7,910 bases of DNA from Methanosarcina sp. (GCA_003157235.1 PMJC01000238.1:1-7910); one strand, 5' to 3'; positions 1-7,414 are shown, numbered from the stretch's first letter. The notes: a model not told the origin generated them from the letters alone. Numbers and translations are program-made.

Positions 1-42
1 TATGTAGCAATGAAACAAGAAAAACATAAATTTTGTCAGCTG

Positions 43-50
43 TATATAAA
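43..50 (+). promoter_or_regulatory. Candidate archaeal TATA box in the upstream region
   Basis: TATATAAA matches the archaeal TATA consensus and would place a start of transcription near base 70. No convincing gene begins soon after it. It could drive a long leader of the helicase, an RNA, or nothing. AT-rich sequence makes such matches common, so confidence is low. Confidence 0.25.
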
Positions 51-105
51 ATGGAGTATAGATAACTCATGAAAATCAGAGATTTATCAATTCTCTATAT
101 TTTGT

Positions 106-279
106 TATTAATAAGGCGCTTATGGGAGAAAAAGTATATTAAAACAGATGGAGCAAGATGAATATAAAATTATAGATAAAATTATATATATATATGCTAT
201 GCTCTATTTAGAGAAATTATTCACTTATATTCAGCTCCCTATTAATAAGGTGCTCAGGAAAAAAGTTAATAAAGGACAG
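106..279. repeat. Diverged direct repeat, about 45 bp, two copies
   Basis: TATTAATAAGG(C/T)GCT occurs at 106-120 and 240-254, matching 14 of 15 bases. The similarity continues loosely downstream: a G/A-rich stretch, then AAAAAGT, a TA-rich stretch and ACAG, reaching about 149 and 279 with small gaps. The copies start 134 bp apart. The second copy lies inside a weak 87-codon open frame (148-411), which argues against that frame being a conserved gene. The function is unknown; it may be a local duplication of leader or promoter sequence. Confidence 0.45.
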
Positions 280-336
280 TACACGAAAAAATGTAAAATA
301 AAAAAGTGTGCATGTGAATTAATACCTGAAACAGCC

Positions 337-346
337 TTTATAAATA
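337..346 (+). promoter_or_regulatory. Candidate TATA box for the helicase gene
   Basis: TTTATAAATA is a good archaeal TATA element and is preceded by GCC. It predicts a transcription start at about 365-372, giving a leader of roughly 90-160 nt depending on the start codon used. It is the best-placed promoter candidate for the forward gene. No experimental signal is visible, so this rests on motif and position only. Confidence 0.4.
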
Positions 347-501
347 TCACCTTTAACAACATAAAAAAATTTTCTGAAAAATTAAGACGGGAGAGAAAAA
401 CTAATTTCTAAATGCAAAAGGAAGTTTACTTATACCATTCAGATATCAGGATAAACGATGACTCTCTGGGTCCTAGTCTACGCTGAAAAATCGAAAATAA
501 T

Positions 502-580
502 AATAATGGCCATAAAGGACCGGATGAAGCAACCACTTTATATGGCCGAACTCCACGTAAATAATAGTCATAAAGGACCG
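502..580 (+). repeat. Short direct repeat across the helicase 5' end
   Basis: AATAAT(G/A)G(C/T)CATAAAGGACCG occurs at 502-522 and 560-580, matching 19 of 21 bases with a 58-bp offset. The offset is not a multiple of three, so the copies are read in different frames (AIKDR versus HKGPR). The first copy supplies the AGGA ribosome-binding site of ATG 524; the second is inside the coding region. Confidence 0.5.
516..519 (+). promoter_or_regulatory. Shine-Dalgarno site that favours the helicase start at 524
   Basis: AAGGAC contains AGGA four bases before ATG 524. A competing AGGA at 448-451 stands six bases before ATG 458. The ATGs at 506 and 542 have no such site. The two sites are of similar strength, so the start is decided by protein plausibility as well as by this motif. 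Confidence 0.4.
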
Positions 581-2938
581 AGACCTCACAAAATAAGACT
601 CCTAACCGACAAGAAAAAAGAAGAATTCATCCCCCCACATAAATTTGTAGAGCTTTTACGCAGTGCAAACAGGATCATGCTTGCAGAAGGAGGGAGTTCT
701 GTAAATGAGGCTAATTTTCTAGAAATGCTTCAGGGTTTTCAACTCAATGCAGACCGAGTTAAAATCTGCAAACACTGCTGGATCAATAAACGTTTCAATT
801 TTACAAATAGCAAGTCTATCAAGTTCCATAATGAACTCATATGTTGGGAATGTGCGAAAGAAGAACTTATGCGAGTAGTCAGCTCAGCAGATTCACATTA
901 CGGAGAAAAATCAGTAATTTTTCTGGAAAAAGTTCTCTTTAAAACAAAGGATCTGGATAAAACCATAAGAATGCTGAACCCTGAAAAGCTAGATCCCGAG
1001 TTCACCAGATATGATACTATCAGGACAATTCCTTCCACTACTACATTGAGGGTCGAGGACCTCCCTCTAGAAAAAAAATTTAAGAATATTCTAAACCAGA
1101 AATCAGAAACTCTACTACCCGTCCAGGCACTGTCTGTAGAAGCCGGGCTTTTGAAAGGAAAACACCAATTTGTAGTCTCAGCAACTGCAACCGGGAAAAC
1201 TCTTATAGGGGAGATGGCAGGAGTCCAAAACCTTTTGGACAAAAAAGGAAAGATGATCTATCTGGTTCCCCTAGTAGCTCTTGCAAATCAGAAATATGAG
1301 CAATTCAAAGAACGCTATTTAAAACTTGGACTGACTACTTCCATAAAAATTGGTGCAATCCTTATAAAAACATCTACGCGCTTGAAAATGCAGACCAGTC
1401 CGAATGCAGACATACTCATAGGAACTTACGAGGGCATAGACCATATGCTTCGATTAGGAAACGCCGATTTTTTGGGTAAAATAGGAACTGTAGTTGTGGA
1501 TGAAGTCCATATGCTCGAAGACCAGGAAAGAGGACATAGACTGGACGGGCTAATTGGAAGATTACTTTATGCGGCACCTACAGCTCAATTTATCTACCTT
1601 TCCGCAACCGTTGCGAACCCTGCAGCCTATTCAAAAAAACTTGGAGCTCAGCTTGTACTTTATGAGCACAGACCAGTTCCTATCGACAGGCACCTACTTT
1701 TCTGCCAGGAAAATGAAAAAGCAAAGCTGATTTCCCAGCTTGCAAAAGAAGAATATTCAATGTTCTCTTCTAAAAATCACAGAGGACAGACGATTGTCTT
1801 TACAAATTCACGTAGAAACTGTCATCGGCTTGCAGGAGCTCTCTCAATCCAAGCAGCTCCCTATCACGCAGGACTTTCCCAATATGAAAGAAACAAGGTT
1901 GAAACTCTCTTTTCAAAAGGACAACTCCCTGTAATTGTGACAACTGCTGCCCTCGCTGCAGGTGTGGATTTCCCGGCCTCCCAGGTTATATTTGATACAC
2001 TCGCAATGGGAATAGAATGGATTTCGGTCCAAGACTTCCTGCAAATGAGCGGGAGGGCAGGAAGGCCGGATTACCATGACAGGGGAATTGTTGTGCTCAT
2101 ACCAGTGCCAGGAAAATCTTATTCAAGTTCCCAACCAGATACAGAAGAAGAAGTCGCAATTAAGCTGCTGCAAGGAGAAATGCTGTCCATAGGGGTTGAA
2201 TATGGAGAAGCTGAACAACTTGAAGAAGTTCTTGCATCCGTTGCGGTCACCTCCTCTATCCAGGATCTCAAAAAGATCCACAGCCTTATGTTCGGAAGCT
2301 TCGATCTGGATAAACTGATCTTGCGCCTGCAGAGCTACCGGTTTTTAGAAAGAAAGGGAAACCGGATTACACTTACGCAAGTCGGGAAAGTTATTGCGGC
2401 TCATTTTCTACCTATATCTAAAGCTTTCCTTATTAGGGATGCTGTGCTTGGAGATAATGATCCTCTAAAGATTGCAACAAACCTGGAATTTTTCGATGCT
2501 GCTTATTTTAAGTATGCAAAACATATCGGAAGCTCCTTACATGTGAATATGCCTTCAAGGATTTTCCAGGGAGCTACCCTTGACATAATCTTTGATGGAG
2601 AATCCCTCGACCAGCTTGACACAAAAATTAGGGAGCTCATGTTGAACTTTGCGTCGGACTTTTTAACATGTGCATGCAAGGACTCGCCTTACTGCGGTTG
2701 CGCAGAACAGAAATTTTCGGAAAAAATAATCCGGCTGCGTACTGAAGAACTGGATCCGTCACAAATCATAAAAAAACTTGAAGATAATTACGGAATTTCC
2801 GCATACCAGGGCGATGTTTTTGGATACCTTGACAATGCAGTGCGTAACCTTGATGCTGTGGAACTGATAGCAAAAGTGTACTCAAAAAAGAGAGTTGCAG
2901 AAGAAGCAAAGAAGCTTAAAAAGAAGATCCAGGGTTGA
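524..2938 (+). CDS. Archaeal Ski2-like superfamily 2 DEVH-box helicase with two cysteine clusters
   Basis: This is an ATP-dependent nucleic-acid helicase of 804 residues from ATG 524. It resembles the archaea-specific group COG1202; the substrate and pathway are not established. Residues from this start: a CxxC-x21-CxxC cluster (C82, C85, C107, C110), probably a zinc ribbon; Q201 before motif I; Walker A SATATGKT 219-226; DEVH 326-329; SAT 360-362; motif IV about 423-429; motif V about 473-484; motif VI QMSGRAGRP 507-515. A winged-helix-like stretch follows at about 570-630. A second cluster, CAC-x5-CGC, lies at 716-726, before a lysine-rich C-terminus. All motor motifs are intact and the frame is unbroken. 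An in-frame ATG at 458 would add 22 residues that look non-coding (hydrophobic, then basic); ATG 506 and 542 are other options. The gene converges on pheS. Helicase identity is near certain; the subfamily and start are less so. Confidence 0.93.
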   Translation: MKQPLYMAELHVNNSHKGPRPHKIRLLTDKKKEEFIPPHKFVELLRSANRIMLAEGGSSVNEANFLEMLQGFQLNADRVKICKHCWINKRFNFTNSKSIKFHNELICWECAKEELMRVVSSADSHYGEKSVIFLEKVLFKTKDLDKTIRMLNPEKLDPEFTRYDTIRTIPSTTTLRVEDLPLEKKFKNILNQKSETLLPVQALSVEAGLLKGKHQFVVSATATGKTLIGEMAGVQNLLDKKGKMIYLVPLVALANQKYEQFKERYLKLGLTTSIKIGAILIKTSTRLKMQTSPNADILIGTYEGIDHMLRLGNADFLGKIGTVVVDEVHMLEDQERGHRLDGLIGRLLYAAPTAQFIYLSATVANPAAYSKKLGAQLVLYEHRPVPIDRHLLFCQENEKAKLISQLAKEEYSMFSSKNHRGQTIVFTNSRRNCHRLAGALSIQAAPYHAGLSQYERNKVETLFSKGQLPVIVTTAALAAGVDFPASQVIFDTLAMGIEWISVQDFLQMSGRAGRPDYHDRGIVVLIPVPGKSYSSSQPDTEEEVAIKLLQGEMLSIGVEYGEAEQLEEVLASVAVTSSIQDLKKIHSLMFGSFDLDKLILRLQSYRFLERKGNRITLTQVGKVIAAHFLPISKAFLIRDAVLGDNDPLKIATNLEFFDAAYFKYAKHIGSSLHVNMPSRIFQGATLDIIFDGESLDQLDTKIRELMLNFASDFLTCACKDSPYCGCAEQKFSEKIIRLRTEELDPSQIIKKLEDNYGISAYQGDVFGYLDNAVRNLDAVELIAKVYSKKRVAEEAKKLKKKIQG

Positions 2939-2964
2939 AAAACAATAAACTTCTTTGTATACAC

Positions 2965-3068
2965 TTTTTTGAAATACCACCCCTTATCTAGAACTATTCA
3001 ATCAAGATAAAAACACCAACAACAATTTTTCAAGATTCAATGCCCACATTTTTTGAGTTAATTTTTTT
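2965..3068 (+). terminator. U-run terminator region downstream of the helicase
   Basis: Within 130 bases of the helicase stop codon there are T-runs at 2965-2970 (six), 3026-3030 (five), 3049-3054 (six) and 3062-3068 (seven). Archaeal RNA polymerase commonly terminates at U-runs without a hairpin. The run at 2965 is the most likely primary site and the rest would act as back-ups. Confidence 0.5.
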
Positions 3069-3619
3069 AAATTTCAGAGAATTGAAAGAATCTCTACCCA
3101 TTTGAGAATTCGGGAATTTAAATTTATTTGTATTAACTTATATTCATAAAAATTTTTGATGATTTTTCTATTAAAGAAGAAACAAAAGTCTTCAGTAAGC
3201 TGGAGACAAACCTACTGAAATTGGTTCCTTAATTGATTGTAATTATTTTTTAGTGACTATCAACCTGACAAAAAATTGTAATAGCGATCTTTACTAAAAT
3301 TAACTGAGCAAAATATATGATGGCTTATTTTATACAACTGTTAGCTATTTATCACTCTTATCATTTTCCCTTAAATTAAAAATCAGAAGTATCCTCACAC
3401 TTTCCACAGACGTACACAAGAATATTATCTATTTTTTCAAGATGACAAAAGCTTAAAAATTAAAATAATTTTCAATGAATTATGATTGGCAAATGTGTAA
3501 CCAAATTCTACACCTGTGTGCATCTACAAAATGTTGAAACGATTGCAGGGGAATATATAGAATTAACCTGATTTTTGCTAGGCTGAATAATTATGTCCTT
3601 TTTACGTTAAATAAGATTG
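3069..3619. other. AT-rich convergent intergenic spacer, no gene recognised
   Basis: This stretch lies between the ends of two convergent transcription units. Stop codons are dense and only tiny frames exist, for example one of about 20 codons at 3317 with no ribosome-binding site. One perfect 7-bp inverted repeat, TTCAGTA/TACTGAA (3191-3197 and 3213-3219, 15-base loop), is followed by a six-T run near 3246. I see no tRNA, transposase or repeat array. Confidence 0.5.
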
Positions 3620-3656
3620 GTTAAAATAAGAAAAGAACTGCTGTGATCTACAACAG
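3620..3656 (-). terminator. Hairpin plus U-tract terminator of the trpS-pheS unit
   Basis: Read on the minus strand, CTGTTGT/ACAGCAG forms a 7-bp stem (one G-U pair) with a 5-base loop at 3656-3638. A U-rich tract follows (TTCTTTTCTTATTTT). A second weaker hairpin, AGAAG/CTTCT (3681-3700), lies closer to the pheS stop. The position, 57 bases past that stop, fits transcription termination. Confidence 0.55.
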
Positions 3657-3712
3657 CCAGGTTTCAGCCTTTACTCAGATAGAAGTATTTCAAATCTTCT
3701 GGCTATCAGTAT

Positions 3713-5191
3713 TTATATTCTGCATATTTCACTCTTTTTGAGCCAGTCAATATCGGATTGGTAAAGAAGCCTCAGGTCTTTAAGTCCTAATTTAAGCATT
3801 GCGAGTCTGCTGACCCCTAGTCCCCAGGCAAGAACTGGTTCTTTGATCCTGAAAGGTTCAGTAACCTCTTTTCTGAAAACCCCTGCGCCTCCAAGTTCAA
3901 CCCACCCGAGACCGTCTACATAAACCTCTGGTTCCACACTCGGCTCGGTATATGGAAAATATCCAGGACGAAAGCGAACATCCTCGAATCCCATCCTATG
4001 ATAGAATGCTGTCAGCAGCCCGAGCAAGTCTGCAAAGGACATTTCTTTATCCATAACAACTCCTTCAAGCTGCTCGAATTCAGGAGTATGGGTAGGGTCA
4101 ATTGTTTCCCTGCGGTAAGCTCTATCAATGCAGAAGGCCTTTACCGGAGGTTCTGGATTGTCAGCAAGATATTTTATAGTGATTGCAGTTGTATGGGTCC
4201 TCAGAACATTGCGTCTGGCAAGATCCCTATCCCAGATACCATCCCACCCACATGAATCAATATCTCCGCCACACTCATGCATTGCAGCTACTTTTTCTGA
4301 ATACTCAGCTGGGAGCTGACAGTTGCTAGCCAGATGGAAAGTATCCTGCATGTCTCTTGCTGGGTGGTCCTGGGGCTGGAAAAGGGCATCGAAGTTCCAG
4401 AACGAACTTTGAATGATTTCGCCCTTGATCTCAGTGAAGCCCATTTCCAGGAAAATCTGGCGCATCTTTTCTATAAGGCGCCTATAAGGATGTATCTTAG
4501 CCCCATAGAGAGGGATAGGAGTCATATCAAGCCGATAGGACTTGAATTTTTTCCCTTTCCAAGATCCACTCTTAAGTAATTCGGATGTGATCTGGGCAAT
4601 TTCCTCTTCAAGGATAATACCCTGAGCTGCGAGAGCACTTCCCATAGAAGTTATGGAAACAGTCCTGAATTTTTCCTCGTGCTTTGTGACAAGTTTGCGC
4701 TTGAGAAGGTCTTTTACTGCTCCTTCACTGTCCACAAGTTCTCCGATAATTTGTACTTTGTCTTTAAAAGCTGCAAGGACTTCTTCATCTTTTCCAGCCT
4801 CAGCTTTTCCAGATGGCACCATTAATCCGTTTTCAACTTTTGCCCACCCTTTTTTTACGACCCATCCAACTGCAATACCTACCATCTGCGGAGAAAAGTA
4901 GCTTTTTAATTTTTCAAGAGAAGTAGGGGCTTTTAGGGTGTCAACAATCTGGCGCTCTGGAAGCCCATTTTTTGTGTATTCTTCTCCTTCTTTTGTAAGG
5001 AAGTAACTTTCAAGCACCTTTTCGGAAACCGAAACCAATCCCTTTTCCGCAAGCATTAAAGCTGCCTGCATTGCCGCATCTACCTGAAGCCCTGATTTTT
5101 CTTCTAGGCCTTCGGGTGCTGTAGACCTTAGTTCCTCAAGAGCAAGCAAAACTTTTTTCTCGTTAGTTGTGAGGTTTTCCTGAAAACTCAT
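3713..5191 (-). CDS. pheS: Phenylalanine--tRNA ligase alpha subunit
   Basis: This is the catalytic alpha subunit of the (alpha-beta)2 cytoplasmic enzyme that attaches phenylalanine to tRNA-Phe using ATP. At 492 residues it has the usual archaeal/eukaryotic-type length. Residues 1 to about 200 are helical, winged-helix-like segments thought to bind tRNA. The class II catalytic core follows: motif 1 around HPYRR (234-238); the substrate-site stretch [15 protein letters not shown] (271-285); RTHTT at 331-335; motif 2 with [20 protein letters not shown] (357-376); and motif 3 with [10 protein letters not shown] (457-466), R462 being the motif arginine. The ATG at 5191 has a strong ribosome-binding site (GTGATCC). 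The gene starts 71 bp after trpS on the same strand, so an operon is likely. The beta subunit gene (pheT) is absent from the window, consistent with unlinked pheS and pheT in many archaea. Nothing appears truncated. Confidence 0.97.
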   Translation of the reverse strand: MSFQENLTTNEKKVLLALEELRSTAPEGLEEKSGLQVDAAMQAALMLAEKGLVSVSEKVLESYFLTKEGEEYTKNGLPERQIVDTLKAPTSLEKLKSYFSPQMVGIAVGWVVKKGWAKVENGLMVPSGKAEAGKDEEVLAAFKDKVQIIGELVDSEGAVKDLLKRKLVTKHEEKFRTVSITSMGSALAAQGIILEEEIAQITSELLKSGSWKGKKFKSYRLDMTPIPLYGAKIHPYRRLIEKMRQIFLEMGFTEIKGEIIQSSFWNFDALFQPQDHPARDMQDTFHLASNCQLPAEYSEKVAAMHECGGDIDSCGWDGIWDRDLARRNVLRTHTTAITIKYLADNPEPPVKAFCIDRAYRRETIDPTHTPEFEQLEGVVMDKEMSFADLLGLLTAFYHRMGFEDVRFRPGYFPYTEPSVEPEVYVDGLGWVELGGAGVFRKEVTEPFRIKEPVLAWGLGVSRLAMLKLGLKDLRLLYQSDIDWLKKSEICRI

Positions 5192-5194
5192 TCG

Positions 5195-5201
5195 GGATCA
5201 C
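5195..5201 (-). promoter_or_regulatory. Ribosome-binding site of pheS
   Basis: On the minus strand GTGATCC stands three bases before the ATG. It is a 7-base complement to the distal part of the archaeal 16S 3' end (GGATCACCTCC), so the spacing is as expected for that part of the duplex. It supports ATG 5191 as the start. Confidence 0.65.
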
Positions 5202-5244
5202 ATTCTTATAGTCTAAAAATATTGGAACTTTGAGATTACAAGCA

Positions 5245-5253
5245 TTATATTTA
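5245..5253 (-). promoter_or_regulatory. Possible internal TATA box between trpS and pheS
   Basis: TAAATATAA on the minus strand would place a transcription start near 5225, inside the 71-bp gap and about 30 bases before pheS. It could give pheS its own promoter besides read-through from trpS. Support is weak, because the gap is AT-rich throughout. Confidence 0.25.
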
Positions 5254-5262
5254 ATTAGAAAT

Positions 5263-6741
5263 TTAGTTTTTGTATATGATATTATATTCATCGAGGTGTT
5301 CACGCGCAAGTTCCCGTTTTTCCCAATGGTCCTTTAACAGCTCATATATCTTTTCCGCTGCAAGTTGCTTGCATGAACCGCATATCCTCGTTCCTGAGAT
5401 GCATTCCTGTTTGACCTCCAGCAATTCGTTATCATCTTCAAGCAGATGAAAGAGCATGAGTTCGAAAACTGAGCATTCCTCAGGATTTCCACCCTTTTTT
5501 TTCTGTTCTTCGAGAGTCACACAGCCTCCAGTCTTTGCTTTCTTCACTTTTTTTGCCCCTTCCTTGGGATCATCAGTGAGAGCTATATAGCTGTCTGGGA
5601 CGCTGCTAGACATTTTACCACCCTGGAGACCACTCATGAAAAGGTGGTAAGTAGACGCCGGAGGAATGAAAGCATAGCCCCCAAATTCGGTAGCCACCTC
5701 GCTTACAATTTCGTTTAACAACCTTCTGAAAAGCTTCGATATTTGTTTTTGAACTAAATGTTTTTCGTAGTAAATGAATGTATAAGGGCTAATTTCATTA
5801 ATAAAGACAGATACTTCTTCAATTTTATTTAAATAATACTTTCGCCTATCTCGTTGACTAATTTCTGAACCAAATTTCTCTAGCAATGAGAAATCAGGGA
5901 CCTCGAGTACGTCCAGGTGCTCTTCATATAGCTTTATTTTACACGGAATACGAGTATTGAGCTCCTTTAAAGCCTCTTTATATGCACTCTTTCCACGGAT
6001 ACTCAGATATTTTCTACCTATCTTTGCATCTTCCCTTTCTTCCACTCTAAACATATTCATCTTGCCTGCAAGCCCTCGAGTTAGCCTAATGTGAGGGTCC
6101 TGGTCAGGCCCGACAGGAATTACAACTGGTTTTGTCCCTCCGAACTCTTCGAGCTGGGGCTGAAGAATATCTGCAGCCTGGGTTGTTACACTTAACATGT
6201 GAGAGAGGTTCGTTTCTCCTGAAAAACCATAAATAGCCCCTAGTTCCGAAAAATTAACCTTAACCCCAAGTTCAAATGCCAGATCCTTAACGCTGTTGCA
6301 ACCTGACTGGAAGTAAATCAGTCCGTCTGGCTTGAAACCAAGAGCAATAAGACTTAATATATATTCTTCTACCCCTATTTCACTACATTTCTGCCAGGAA
6401 AAACCACGCACTGAAAATGCTTCCCTGTCCGCAATTCCAACAAAAGCACTAGCTCCCCTTTCCTGGTGCCAAATTATCTGGTCCATAACCATTTTGTGTC
6501 CCAAGTGAACTTTTCCTGAGGGCATAAAACCGTCCATGACCGAAAATGGAGCACCTGTACGCATTGCTTCTACAATTTGTTCGTAATCACGGTGACCGAA
6601 GATAACTTTCCTACTCATGTACTTGTGCGGGCAAGGAACTTCTGGAAGCAGGTTTTCAAAAGGAGAAATCCCGAATTCTTCGAATAACTTGGAATAGTCA
6701 GTGATGTTGCTTGAATTCCACGGATCAATTTTAGTATTCAT
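5263..6741 (-). CDS. trpS: Tryptophan--tRNA ligase with large insertion and C-terminal cysteine motif
   Basis: This class Ic enzyme attaches tryptophan to tRNA-Trp in the cytoplasm. Residue numbers are from ATG 6741 (492 residues). The HIGH signature is HLGH 79-82, the KMSKS signature is KMSSS 376-380, and [12 protein letters not shown] 211-222 is the conserved active-site strand. About 120 residues (roughly 231-353) are inserted between that strand and the FIPPASTYH segment; this part is AT-rich and lysine/glutamate/isoleucine-rich, unlike its flanks. The C-terminal domain has C423-x23-C447-x6-C454-x2-C457, nearly the spacing reported for the 4Fe-4S site of Thermotoga TrpRS. ATG 6753 would add four residues, but GAGGT overlaps it and sits five bases before ATG 6741, so 6741 is preferred. 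The gene is first in a probable trpS-pheS unit, with a TATA box and an unusual hairpin leader upstream. Identity is secure; metal binding is inferred. Confidence 0.97.
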   Translation of the reverse strand: MNTKIDPWNSSNITDYSKLFEEFGISPFENLLPEVPCPHKYMSRKVIFGHRDYEQIVEAMRTGAPFSVMDGFMPSGKVHLGHKMVMDQIIWHQERGASAFVGIADREAFSVRGFSWQKCSEIGVEEYILSLIALGFKPDGLIYFQSGCNSVKDLAFELGVKVNFSELGAIYGFSGETNLSHMLSVTTQAADILQPQLEEFGGTKPVVIPVGPDQDPHIRLTRGLAGKMNMFRVEEREDAKIGRKYLSIRGKSAYKEALKELNTRIPCKIKLYEEHLDVLEVPDFSLLEKFGSEISQRDRRKYYLNKIEEVSVFINEISPYTFIYYEKHLVQKQISKLFRRLLNEIVSEVATEFGGYAFIPPASTYHLFMSGLQGGKMSSSVPDSYIALTDDPKEGAKKVKKAKTGGCVTLEEQKKKGGNPEECSVFELMLFHLLEDDNELLEVKQECISGTRICGSCKQLAAEKIYELLKDHWEKRELAREHLDEYNIIYKN

Positions 6742-6746
6742 GAAAT

Positions 6747-6751
6747 ACCTC
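6747..6751 (-). promoter_or_regulatory. Ribosome-binding site that sets the trpS start
   Basis: GAGGT on the minus strand is five bases before ATG 6741 and is a core Shine-Dalgarno match. It overlaps the upstream in-frame ATG (6753-6751), which has only an A-rich/hairpin sequence before it. The downstream ATG is therefore the likely start. Confidence 0.65.
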
Positions 6752-6754
6752 ATT

Positions 6755-6789
6755 GCTGCCTTTTTGGTGAAATGCCTTCGTAAGGCAGC
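6755..6789 (-). promoter_or_regulatory. Competing hairpins in the trpS leader
   Basis: On the minus strand the leader holds GCTGCCTT (6789-6782), then AAGGCA (6778-6773), then AAGGCAGC (6762-6755). The first arm can pair with the middle one in a tight 3-base-loop hairpin (6 bp, extendable by GAAA/TTTC past a GC bulge). It can instead pair with the last one in a perfect 8-bp stem with a 19-base loop. The two forms exclude each other. The 8-bp stem ends one base before ATG 6753 and three bases before the GAGGT site. The arrangement suggests control of initiation; alternatively it is a DNA operator near the transcription start. Confidence 0.5.
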
Positions 6790-6814
6790 TTTCTCTTGTT
6801 GAACATACTTGAGG

Positions 6815-6822
6815 ATATAAAA
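6815..6822 (-). promoter_or_regulatory. TATA box of the trpS-pheS unit
   Basis: TTTTATAT on the minus strand, preceded by a purine-containing GAATGAC as possible BRE, fits an archaeal promoter. The expected transcription start is about 6791-6796, so the leader would be about 50 nt and would begin just before the competing hairpins. Confidence 0.5.
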
Positions 6823-6830
6823 GTCATTCC

Positions 6831-6842
6831 AGCAAAATTGCT
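6831..6842. promoter_or_regulatory. Palindrome just upstream of the trpS promoter
   Basis: AGCAA-AA-TTGCT is an inverted repeat with 5-bp arms and a 2-bp centre, lying about eight bases upstream of the trpS TATA box and touching the BRE position. That is a usual place for an activator or repressor site in archaea. No regulator is identified and the arms are short. Confidence 0.25.
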
Positions 6843-7134
6843 CTTTAAAAATACCTGCTCATATGTAAATGTTTATCCTCTGGAACACAAGTCCCGATAT
6901 CGACACTCAATTAATTCTCAAATCATCGAATTTAAACTTGGGTCATTTATTCCAGTATGTTGTCTGGAATGCAAAACTGAAGAATATAACTCTCACAGTA
7001 AAAATTAACATTTCAAAAACTTAGAAAAATGGACTTGTCATCACGGACATGCATCTTTCCACTATAGTAAATTCAGCAATTAATTGCAGAAGATTTCGAC
7101 AAACCCTTAAATGTAGTCATTTGCTGATAAATGA
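6843..7134. other. AT-rich spacer upstream of trpS, no gene recognised
   Basis: This begins the 1.1 kb between the trpS promoter and the tRNA gene. A forward frame of 70 codons (6796-7008) crosses the trpS promoter and resembles no family I know; I treat it as spurious. The rest of the stretch has no readable gene. The sequence at 7092-7105 is one arm of the inverted repeat listed separately. Confidence 0.45.
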
Positions 7135-7174
7135 TATATAAAAGGCTTATAAAAATCAAAGGTTTATCGAAATC
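7092..7174. repeat. Inverted repeat TTTCGAYAAACC / GGTTTATCGAAA
   Basis: GATTTCGACAAACC (7092-7105) and GGTTTATCGAAATC (7161-7174) are reverse complements at 13 of 14 positions, separated by 55 bases that include a TATA box. Related sequences recur nearby: AATTTCGATAAA at about 7271-7282, and the palindrome GGTTTATCTAAACC at 7340-7353. They could be binding sites of one regulator or arms of an RNA structure. Confidence 0.4.
7135..7142 (+). promoter_or_regulatory. TATA box of a candidate non-coding transcript
   Basis: TATATAAA followed by AGG is a strong archaeal TATA match. It predicts a forward transcript starting at about 7160-7166. The next forward protein frame is negligible. A structured region and a six-T run end near 7490, so the pair may delimit an RNA of about 330 nt. 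An earlier six-T run near 7230 could shorten it. Confidence 0.35.
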
Positions 7175-7324
7175 GTATACAAAATAATGTTTATTAGGTG
7201 ATGTGTTTTCTTTAATTCCTTTTCCAAGTTTTTTGAAAATCTCTCTTAGATTGTCAGATATTCTATGGAGAATTTCGATAAATTTCTAATTTCAACAAAT
7301 TGCATATATAGGCTTTACAAACAA

Positions 7325-7379
7325 CCAGCAGAAAATTGAGGTTTATCTAAACCCTTTTAAGTTTTGATATTATTGCTGG
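7325..7379 (+). other. Nested inverted repeats in the candidate RNA
   Basis: CCAGCA (7325-7330) and TGCTGG (7374-7379) form a perfect 6-bp closing stem. They enclose the palindrome GGTTTA-TC-TAAACC (7340-7353). ACAACCAG is repeated at 7321-7328 and 7381-7388, exactly 60 bases apart. The arrangement looks like folded RNA; no known family is recognised. Confidence 0.35.
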
Positions 7380-7414
7380 GACAACCAGAAAAATTAAAAT
7401 GATTACGAAAGTTA

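Noticed and set aside
148..411. An 87-codon forward open frame upstream of the helicase.
   Set aside because: It has no ribosome-binding site, is very AT-rich and K/I-rich, matches no family I recognise, and contains both the second copy of a direct repeat and the best helicase TATA box.
898..1242. A reverse-strand frame of 114 codons inside the helicase gene.
   Set aside because: It lies opposite the helicase Walker A region, has no promoter or ribosome-binding site, and is a shadow of the real gene.
3998..4901. Several forward frames of 63-85 codons inside pheS.
   Set aside because: They are antisense to conserved pheS codons and resemble no protein; they are shadow frames.
6796..7008. 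A 70-codon forward open frame divergent from trpS.
   Set aside because: It covers the trpS promoter, lacks a ribosome-binding site and has no recognisable features.
7203..7289. A 28-codon GTG frame following a Shine-Dalgarno-like AGGTGAT.
   Set aside because: The spacing between AGGTGAT and GTG is too short for initiation, and the peptide is unrecognisable.
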